Origin: Ardenticatenaceae bacterium
Lineage (GTDB): Bacteria; Chloroflexota; Anaerolineae; Promineifilales; Promineifilaceae
Reading direction: 5' to 3'
DNA length: 22,019 nt
Assembly: GCA_020634315.1 (NCBI GenBank)
Contig: JACKBV010000047.1
Location: 1-22,019, forward strand
The position numbers and the translations under genes are program-made. The notes under the pieces are model-generated. The model ran no database searches. It saw only the letters and a list, made by a program, of their open reading frames with translations, and had not been told where the DNA came from. Positions 1 through 6,800 of this stretch are shown in pieces. The stretch's first letter is position 1; every line of letters begins with the position of its first letter.

Positions 1-1665
1 GTCGAGGCGTGCTTCGATGACGGCTTGTACTTGCAGGGGGATGGCGAAGAACGGCCGTTTCCCACTAGCATCCGTCGGCACACTCTCTGTCCAATCCCCG
101 CCAGCCTCACGCACGGCGCGAATCGTCTCAATAATAAAGAAGGGGTTCCCCTCCGTCTCCTCGTAAATGCGGCGCAAAAAGACGGGGTCGAGATGGTTGG
201 CGGGCATGAGGCCGCGCACAAGGGCGTCGGTCTCCGCTTGCGAGAGGCGGTGAAGTGGGCGAATGGCGATTTGCTGTTGGCGCTGCAATTTGCGCAGCAG
301 CCGCGCCGGTTCCTCTGGCATATCTTCGGCGCGGGCGGTTGCCAGCAGCAGCAGCGGCAGATGGGCGACCCGCTGCGCCAGATAGCCGAGGAAATTCCAG
401 GTAGGGGTGTCTGCCCAATGCAAATTGTCCAGGAAGAGCACGAGTAAACGCTGCCGCGCCAGGGTCAGCAGGAAGTTGCCCAGGCTTTCGATGATGTGCT
501 GCTGATTGGTGCTGACGGGCAAGGTCTGGCCGGGAAAGTAGGCGGGCAGGTCGGGCAGCAGGGGTGTGAGGGAGGCCAGCCAGGGGGGCGGCGGCTGGAA
601 CAGTTCCCAGGGGATGGCTTTTTCTTGGGCGGCGCTGCGCAGGGCTTGCGCCAGCGGCGCGTAGGGAATCATGGATTCAAATTCGTAGGCGCGTCCGGCA
701 AAGAGGTGAAACGGCCGTTCCTGCTGCTGCAACCACTCTTCGACAAGGCGCGTTTTGCCCACGCCCGATTCCCCTTGCAAATAGTAAAAGCCGCCGCGTG
801 CTTGCCGCGCCTGCTGGATGGCCTGATCGAGCCAATCCAGTTCGGGCGCACGGCCAATGAAAACGGCCGTTTCCGGGGCCGGTTTAACAATTGGGGTGGC
901 AACGGCTACGGGCTGCGACGCAATGGAGGATGTTTCCGGCAGCACATACTCGCCAGCAAGCATTGATTGATACAAAACGGCCGTTTCCGGCAGCGGCTCC
1001 GCCCCCAACTCGTCGGCCAACATCATCGTCAACTGCTCATACTGCTGCGTCACCCGGCCACGGTCGCCCACCGCATAATGAAGCTGCATCAGGCGCACAT
1101 AGGCATGTTCCAGCAGCGGCTCGGCCGCCAGGAATCTTTCCGCATAGGGAATGGCTTCACGAATATGGCCGCTGCGTTGATATTGATCAATCAAGTGCGC
1201 CAATGCCTGCCGGTACAGACGCGCCAGCCGTTCGCGCTCTGGCTCTACCCAATCATCATAAATATCTTCGAGCAAGTCGCCGCTGTACAGGGCGATGGCT
1301 CGCGGCAAATCAGCATGGGGCGGCGTGCAGGCCGTCTCAAAATCGGCAACATCCAGGTAAAAGTCGGCGGGCGGGGTGAAATGAATGTTATGACCGGCGG
1401 TGTTGAGGAAACGGCCGTCCGGGTCTATTGGCTCCAAGGCGCGGCGGATGCGGTGCAGATATTGGCGCAAATTGCGCCGCGCCGATGCCTCGGTGCCGCG
1501 CGGCCAAAACAAAAACGCCAACCGCCGCCGGTCGAGCGGCTGCGCCCGCTGCAAAACGAGGTAGGCAAACAGCGATTTTGTGGTGGGAGACCCTAAATCC
1601 AGGAGCTGCCCATCGCCGGTGGTGATATAAAGCGTTTGCAAAAGCTGTATCTTCAGGCTGGGCAT
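1..1665 (-). CDS. BTAD-domain transcriptional regulator with AAA ATPase module (3' part cut by window edge)
   Basis: Reading the minus strand from an ATG at 1665 gives 555 open codons that run off the left edge, so the C-terminus is missing. Residues about 5-95 look like an OmpR/DnrI-type winged helix. Residues about 100-245 are a canonical bacterial transcriptional activator (BTAD) TPR-like domain, with the stretches LYSGDLLEDIYDDW, PERERLARLYRQAL and ADELGAEPLPET. An AAA_16-type ATPase follows, with Walker A GESGVGKT at about residue 298 and Walker B LLVLFLDNLHWAD at about 405-418. The family (SARP/AfsR/MalT-like STAND regulators) binds DNA and uses nucleotide binding as a switch; a sensor domain normally follows. 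An in-frame TAA lies four codons upstream of the ATG, so the start is well bounded, although no strong ribosome-binding site is seen. Five ACGGCCGT copies lie within it. The target genes are unknown. Confidence 0.95.
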   Translation of the reverse strand, partial: MPSLKIQLLQTLYITTGDGQLLDLGSPTTKSLFAYLVLQRAQPLDRRRLAFLFWPRGTEASARRNLRQYLHRIRRALEPIDPDGRFLNTAGHNIHFTPPADFYLDVADFETACTPPHADLPRAIALYSGDLLEDIYDDWVEPERERLARLYRQALAHLIDQYQRSGHIREAIPYAERFLAAEPLLEHAYVRLMQLHYAVGDRGRVTQQYEQLTMMLADELGAEPLPETAVLYQSMLAGEYVLPETSSIASQPVAVATPIVKPAPETAVFIGRAPELDWLDQAIQQARQARGGFYYLQGESGVGKTRLVEEWLQQQERPFHLFAGRAYEFESMIPYAPLAQALRSAAQEKAIPWELFQPPPPWLASLTPLLPDLPAYFPGQTLPVSTNQQHIIESLGNFLLTLARQRLLVLFLDNLHWADTPTWNFLGYLAQRVAHLPLLLLATARAEDMPEEPARLLRKLQRQQQIAIRPLHRLSQAETDALVRGLMPANHLDPVFLRRIYEETEGNPFFIIETIRAVREAGGDWTESVPTDASGKRPFFAIPLQVQAVIEARLD

Positions 1666-1728
1666 AGCCAGAATTTAACACAAAGGGACAAAGTGACAAA
1701 TTGCCCGCGTGCATTCGCCCGCTGCCCG

Positions 1729-2274
1729 TCAGCAGCGGTGCAGAAGCACGAAGCAATGGTTCAGGAGCACGAAGCAGTCATTCAGGAGCACGAAGCAACG
1801 GTTCAGGAGCATGAAGCAACGGTTCAGGAGCGCGAAGCAACGATTCAGGAGCACGAAGCAACGGTTCAGGAGCACGAAGCAACGGTTCAGGAGCACGAAG
1901 CAACGGTTCAGGAGCACGAAGCAACGGTTCAGGAGCTAGAAGCAACGGTTCAGGAGCTAGAAGCAACGGTTCAGGAGCACGAAGCAACGATTGAGGAGCT
2001 AGAAGCAGTCATTCAGGAGCAAGTAGGAGTCATTCAGAAGCAGGTAGGAATGGTTCAGGAGTGGGTAGGAATGATTGCGGAACAAGTAGGAACGATTCAG
2101 GAACGAGTAGGAACGATTGCGGAGCAGGTAGGAACGATTGCGGAGCGGGTAGGAACGATTGCGGAGCGAGTAGGAACGATTGCGGAGCGGGTAGGAACGA
2201 TTGCGGAGCGAGTAGGAACGATTGCGGAGCGAGTAGGAACGATTGCGGAGCAAGTAGGAACGATTCAGGAGCCA
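1729..2274. repeat. 21-bp tandem array, 25 units plus one degenerate unit, two subfamilies
   Basis: From 1750 to 2274 the sequence is 25 head-to-tail units of exactly 21 bp; a decayed unit lies at 1729-1749. Units 1-13 (1750-2022) follow a consensus starting GAAGCAACGG and ending TTCAGGAGCAC. Units 14-25 (2023-2274) follow one starting GTAGGAACGA and ending TTGCGGAGCGA or GCGG. Units 12-17 are intermediates, so both halves derive from one ancestor. Units 19-22 alternate GCGG/GCGA, hinting at 42-bp higher-order duplication. The period is a multiple of three and mostly stop-free, so long open frames cross it on both strands; the best reads as seven-residue repeats such as VQEHEAT and IAERVGT. 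No ribosome-binding site or convincing start precedes it, so I treat it as a noncoding minisatellite. It separates the divergent BTAD regulator and membrane-protein gene. Confidence 0.95.
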
Positions 2275-2310
2275 TCATGCAAAACAATCCGCCCCCCCAC
2301 ACTTCCCGCG

Positions 2311-2370
2311 CCGAGACGCCAAAACGCAGGGTTTCTCTTTCCTCCGCGCCTCCGCGCCTCTGCGCGAGAT
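2311..2370. other. Low-complexity CTCCGCGCC-type extragenic element
   Basis: Between the tandem array and the next promoter lies a segment containing CCGAGACGCCAAAACGCAGG followed by repeated TCCGCGCC and TCTGCGCG blocks. A shorter relative, CTCCGCGCCTTGCGGCG, appears near 15101 in another gap, and an ACAAAGGGACAAAGTGAC stretch lies near 1680. From general knowledge, many environmental bacterial genomes carry similar dispersed intergenic words; I infer the same class here. No coding function is visible. Confidence 0.35.
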
Positions 2371-2417
2371 TTCCTTTACAATTACCCAGGCAATTATGCG
2401 ATGTTCGCGCAATCTGT

Positions 2418-2426
2418 TGCTATAAT
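2418..2426 (+). promoter_or_regulatory. Extended -10 promoter for the 2502 gene
   Basis: The sequence TGCTATAAT combines a TG-n extended -10 with a perfect TATAAT box at 2421-2426, about 75 bp before the ATG at 2502. No good -35 is seen at 17 bp spacing, which an extended -10 can tolerate. It lies downstream of the tandem array, so the array would not be transcribed from it. Confidence 0.5.
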
Positions 2427-2501
2427 TTCGGTGGTAAAGATTTGTCATTAATTTTTTACCCGCAACAGGAAGGAAACCCAAGGAAAATAGGAGAAAACGA
2501 T

Positions 2502-3428
2502 ATGTTCCGTCGAATCATTGGTTTGCTGATGCTGGCATTGGGATTGGTGGGCATTGTGATCAGTGCCGCCGGTGTTTATTATGGGCGGCAGGCCGTTGAC
2601 AGTACGTTTAGCGGCCTGGATGACACGCTGGTTTTGGCGACACAGGGGTTGGATACGGCCGTTGACAGTCTGGAACTAGCCAAGCTGACCCTGGGCGATG
2701 TCAACAATGGGCTGGACACGGTGGGAGAGGCGACCTTGAACATGGCAAAAACAGTGACGGATACACGGCCGTTACTGGATCAAGTCTCCGTCGTCGTCAG
2801 CCAAAATGCCCCGGCCAGCGTGGAAGCCATGCAAAGCTCCATCCCGGCTCTGGCAGAAGTAGCCGCAACCATTGACCAGACATTGAGCACTTTGAGCGCG
2901 TTCAGCATTGATGAAGAGATTCTCGGCGTGCCCTTCAAATATGATTTGGGTATCAATTACGCGCCAGAAGTGCCTTTTGACGAGGCGTTTGAAGGATTGG
3001 GCAGCAGCCTGGAAGGATTGCCGGAAGAGCTGCGCTCGGTAGATGGCAATCTGAGTGTCGCCAATGAAAATCTGGCGGCGATCAGTGACAGCATTGTGGC
3101 GATTTCGGCGGATCTTGACACGATTAACGGCCGTATCGCCGAAGTGCCCGCGCAAATTGACAGCTACGTAGAGATCGTTGACCAAATTAACGGCTCACTG
3201 GAAACAGTACGCACACAAGTAACCCAACAGCAAGAACGCGTCAAACTCATTCTCACCTTTGTCCTCGTCTGGTGGGGGATGCCACAGTTAGCGTTAGTCA
3301 TGATTGGCTGGGACTTCCTCTTCGGCCGGCGCGGCGCAACCGCCAAAGAAATCCGCGAGGATGTGATGGAAGAGTTAGAAGAGGAATTTGAAGAACTGCG
3401 CGACAATGATGATGAAAAAAAGGAATAA
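2502..3428 (+). CDS. Membrane protein of unknown function, two TM segments with a long helical central domain
   Basis: The product is 308 residues. I chose the ATG at 2502 because TAGGAG sits 8 bases upstream and a TM helix begins at once (residues about 5-27, MFRRIIGLLMLALG onward). The open frame continues upstream through the tandem array, but that part looks accidental. Residues about 30-240 are polar and repetitive (LDTAVDSLEL, NGSLETVRTQVTQQQERV), with spaced hydrophobics suggesting a helical or coiled-coil domain outside the membrane. A second TM lies at about 247-272, followed by a short arginine-rich turn and a very acidic tail rich in EEL/EEE (about 280-308). With two TMs, both termini should be cytoplasmic. 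No enzyme motif or known family is recognised; a scaffold or cell-envelope role is only a guess. A strong terminator follows at 3541. Confidence 0.85.
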   Translation: MFRRIIGLLMLALGLVGIVISAAGVYYGRQAVDSTFSGLDDTLVLATQGLDTAVDSLELAKLTLGDVNNGLDTVGEATLNMAKTVTDTRPLLDQVSVVVSQNAPASVEAMQSSIPALAEVAATIDQTLSTLSAFSIDEEILGVPFKYDLGINYAPEVPFDEAFEGLGSSLEGLPEELRSVDGNLSVANENLAAISDSIVAISADLDTINGRIAEVPAQIDSYVEIVDQINGSLETVRTQVTQQQERVKLILTFVLVWWGMPQLALVMIGWDFLFGRRGATAKEIREDVMEELEEEFEELRDNDDEKKE

Positions 3429-3540
3429 CGAGAAATAAGCGCAGCGCAAAAGCAGCGGCAATGGGGCACAGGCCAATCATCTTCAGCCAACCCTACCTGC
3501 TAGTCCACAAGTTTGCTTGACATTCAAAAGTCATGTCTCC

Positions 3541-3577
3541 AGGAACCGCGTTCCTCAGAAGGAACGCGGTTCCTTTT
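3541..3577 (+). terminator. Rho-independent terminator after the 308-residue membrane protein
   Basis: A perfect 15-bp stem (AGGAACCGCGTTCCT at 3541-3555 against AGGAACGCGGTTCCT at 3560-3574) has a CAGA tetraloop and is followed by a short T run. It lies 112 bp downstream of the stop at 3428. The stem is unusually long and perfect, so a REP-like element is an alternative. Confidence 0.85.
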
Positions 3578-3613
3578 GTTCCTAACCGATTTTGGCACAT
3601 AAAGGTCTACACC

Positions 3614-3715
3614 ATGCAAAGCGGCTTCATGACCATTTACGGCGTCGTCTATTTGCTCTCGTTAGGGCTGGCCTTCGCCATCACCATTCAGATGCGACAA
3701 ACAATCGAGGCATAG
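3614..3715 (+). CDS. Possible small single-TM peptide (33 residues)
   Basis: An ATG at 3614 opens a 33-residue frame (MQSGFMTIYGVVYLL onward) that is almost entirely one TM helix (residues about 7-26) ending in a polar IQMRQTIEA tail. AAAGG lies eight bases before the ATG. It sits alone between a strong terminator (3541-3577) and the alpha-2-macroglobulin gene, 160 bp upstream of the latter. A second methionine at residue 6 is an alternative start. The shape resembles small membrane regulators or subunits, but no family is recognised and chance is possible. An open frame extends upstream across the terminator hairpin and is not used. Confidence 0.4.
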   Translation: MQSGFMTIYGVVYLLSLGLAFAITIQMRQTIEA

Positions 3716-3731
3716 AATCATCATAAAATAA

Positions 3732-3749
3732 CGTGTCATGCCTGACACG
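3732..3749. other. Small perfect hairpin between the small peptide and the alpha-2-macroglobulin gene
   Basis: CGTGTCA at 3732-3738 pairs exactly with TGACACG at 3743-3749 around a TGCC loop. It begins 17 bases after the small-peptide stop. There is no T run, so it may be a weak terminator or an operator-like palindrome. Confidence 0.4.
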
Positions 3750-3828
3750 CTTCCGGTTACACATCACGTTTCACATTTCACGGGAACTCTCCTTACATTT
3801 CTAACGTCTTACCCAGTACAATACAATG

Positions 3829-3863
3829 CAGGTGGCAGTCACTTACAAAATGATTGTCACCTG
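3829..3863 (+). promoter_or_regulatory. Inverted repeat just before the alpha-2-macroglobulin start
   Basis: CAGGTGGCA (3829-3837) and TGTCACCTG (3855-3863) form a 9-base inverted repeat with one G/T mismatch and a 17-base spacer. The right arm abuts the ribosome-binding site AAGGAG (3865-3870), five bases before the ATG at 3876. Two TACAAT-like -10 words lie just upstream (around 3817-3827), with a weak TTACAT at 3793. The repeat could be an operator or, in mRNA, a hairpin affecting translation. This is inference from position and symmetry only. Confidence 0.4.
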
Positions 3864-3875
3864 TAAGGAGAGATT

Positions 3876-6800
3876 ATGTCCCGTAAAAATCGCACTCGTT
3901 TAGGTATCGCCTTCCTCATCATTGTCCTGCTCGGCGGGCTAAGTTGGCTGTCCGTTCACTACGCCAACCTGCCCGACAACCTGAGCCAGCACGAAACCCT
4001 CGTTTTCGGTCAAAACAAGCTCGTGCCCGGCAGCCAGGCCGCCATCCGCGTCGCCGTGCGCGACAGCGCCGATGGCGAACCGCTCGAAAACGCCGAAATC
4101 AACGTCAGCTTGCAGCCGGCCAGCGGCGGGCGTGCAGAACTGGTCTACACCGGCCAGACCAACACCAGCGGCACGGCCGATGTCGCCTTTACCGTGCCCG
4201 ACACCCCCGAAAACGATTACACCCTCATCATCGAAACCTCATCCCAACTGGGCACGGATCGCATCGAGCGCCCCGTGACGCTGGAACGCGACTATCGCAT
4301 TCTCCTCAGCAGCGACAAGCCGCTCTACCAACCGGGGCAAATCATCCATTTACGGGCGCTCGCTCTCAGCACCTTTGATCTGGTTCCGGCCGCCGCACAG
4401 CCGCTGGAAGTAAGCATTGCCGATGGCAAGGGCAACACCGTTTTCCGCGACACGCTCACCACTTCCGATTACGGTGTCGCGGCTGTGGACTTCCAGCTTG
4501 CCAGCGAAGTCAACAGCGGCCCGTACAAAATCAGCGCCCAATTGGGCAATACTCTTTCTGAAAAGAGTGTCACGGTTGAGCCATATGTGCTGCCGCAGTT
4601 TGACATCACCATTAACACGGAGAAAAGTTATTATCGGCCGGGAGATGTCGTGCGTGGATCGGTAACGGCCGTTTACTTCTTCGGCAAACCGGTCAACGAC
4701 AGCGAAATCCAGCTAGAAGGGTTCACCTTCGACTTCGAGCGCCAGGACGCCTTCACCCTACAAGGCATCACCGACGAACAAGGCGTGTATGAATTCGAGT
4801 TCACCCTGCCCGACTACATTGTCGGCAGCGATCTCGAAGGCGGGCTGGGCACGTTCTACCTGCAAACCACCATCACCGACCAGGCCGACCACAGCGAAGG
4901 CAAAGGCACCAGCCTGCCCGTCACCCAAAACGCCCTCATCATCGAAGCCATCCCCGAAGGCGGCGCCTTCCGCCGCAGCGTAGAAAACCTGCTTTACGTC
5001 CTCACCAGCTACCCCGATGGCTCCCCCGCCCAAACACGCCTGCAAGTAACCATCCCTAACGACACGCAGTCCATCTCTGCGGAAACCGGCCCTTACGGAT
5101 TGGCAGCCATTCCCGTAACGCCCACCAATTCCTGGCGAGACGTCCAGATTATCGCCAGCGATGACCAGGGCAACAGCACCACCCGCACCATCTACTTTGA
5201 AGGGGAATACCAGGAAGAGTCGGTGCTGCTGCGCCCAGAAAAGCCAGCCTATCGCGTGGGTGACACGATGAATTTGACCATCTTCACTTCCGTGCAAAGC
5301 GGCTCTGTTTATCTGGACATCATCCGCGAAGGGCAAACCATTAGCACCCGCGCCTTAGACATTACCAGTGGCAGCACCCAGCTTGCCATTGACCTCACGC
5401 CCGAAATGTACGGCACGCTGGAACTGCATGCCTACAAAATTTTGCGCAGTGGCAGCATCGCCCGCGACACGCGTCTGGTGTTGGTAGATGAGGCCAATGA
5501 CCTGGCTGTCAATTTCGCCCTGGACAAAGAGGAGTATCGGCCTGGGGATACGGCCGTTCTCAATCTCACCACCAGCGGACAAGACGGCAGCGCGGCACAA
5601 TCCGCCATTGGCCTGGCCGTCGTCGACGAAGCCGTTTTCGCCCTCGCCGAGCAAGACCCCGGCTTCGCCAAACTCTACTTCCTGCTCGAACAAGAACTCT
5701 TGCAGCCCAAATACGAACTGCACGGCTTCTCCGTCCCCGATCTGATTTTAGAGCAGCCGGTAGACGACCCGATTTTACGTCAGGCACAAGAAGGAGCGGC
5801 GCAAGCATCGCTGGCCGAAGCCGCACCACAAAATGTCGCCTTCAGCCTCAATGCCAACTCCCGCGAAGACAACATGGCCCGTGCTTATGAACGGCAAGAA
5901 AGCTACTTCACCAACCTCAGCTACATCCTTTTTGGCTTAACAATGATTGTCCCGCTGGCCGTAATGGGCGTCACGGGCGTCAATCTCTGGCAGCAAAAAC
6001 GTTTATGGCGCAGCTTGCTGTGGGCGGTAGGCGTCATCGTCGTACTCGTCATCCTCGGCGTCACCGGGCTGCTGCAAGAGTTCCTTTCCTGGCTGGACTG
6101 GCATGGCGAATGGATGCTAATCCTCATTGGCCTCCTCGGCCTGATCAGCTACATCGGATTGGCAATATATGCCTGGCGACGTCAGGATCGTGCCATGCGC
6201 TGGGCTGTAGGGTTGATACTGCTTTTCATCCCCCTCTTCCTTGTCAGCGCATGGGCTTCCGAATGGGGCGGTTTCTACCCGGATGAGGCGGTGGTGGTAA
6301 CGGCCGTTTTCATCATCTGCCTTGTGCCCCTCGCCTTCCTGCTGCGTGCCATCGCCTTTGGGCAAGAAAAACGGCGCTTACTGGCAACGGCCGCCACATT
6401 CGTCGCCCTCTTGCTCTTAACCGTCCCCGCACTAGCCATCAGCGCCAACCTTGGCGGCATGTCCATGGGCGGGCGTGGCGTCAATGGCATCGACGACGGC
6501 ATTTTTGTCATGGAAGAAATGGCAGACATAGCCATGCCCACAGCCGCGGAAATGGAAGCCCCCATGGAAGCAGGTGCAGTCGATACAACCGTGAACACTC
6601 AAAGCGCTGGCGGCGAAGCACCACGCCTGCGCCAATTCTTCCCCGAAACCATGTTCTGGCTGCCCGATGGCCTCACAGATGCCACCGGCAACCTGACCTT
6701 AGACGTGCCCGTCGCCGACTCCATCACCACCTGGCGCTTGACCGCGTTAGCCTCCACCCAAGATGGACGGCTGGGCAGCGCCACCGGTTCGCTGCGCGTC

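Noticed and set aside
25..1596. Plus-strand open frames over the BTAD regulator
   Set aside because: They are antisense shadows of a continuous minus-strand frame with clear domain motifs.
1729..2274. CRISPR array
   Set aside because: Units are contiguous 21-bp repeats with no unique spacers and no cas genes.
2061..2501. N-terminal extension of the 308-residue membrane protein through the tandem array
   Set aside because: The frame is open only because the repeat lacks stops. A TGCTATAAT promoter and a good ribosome-binding site lie between the array and the ATG at 2502.
3541..3577. Insertion-sequence terminal repeat
   Set aside because: The arms are separated by only four bases and followed by T residues, with no transposase or target duplication nearby.
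4758..5336. 192-residue minus-strand open frame inside the alpha-2-macroglobulin gene
   Set aside because: It is antisense to a well-supported gene, with composition typical of a shadow frame and no recognisable motif.
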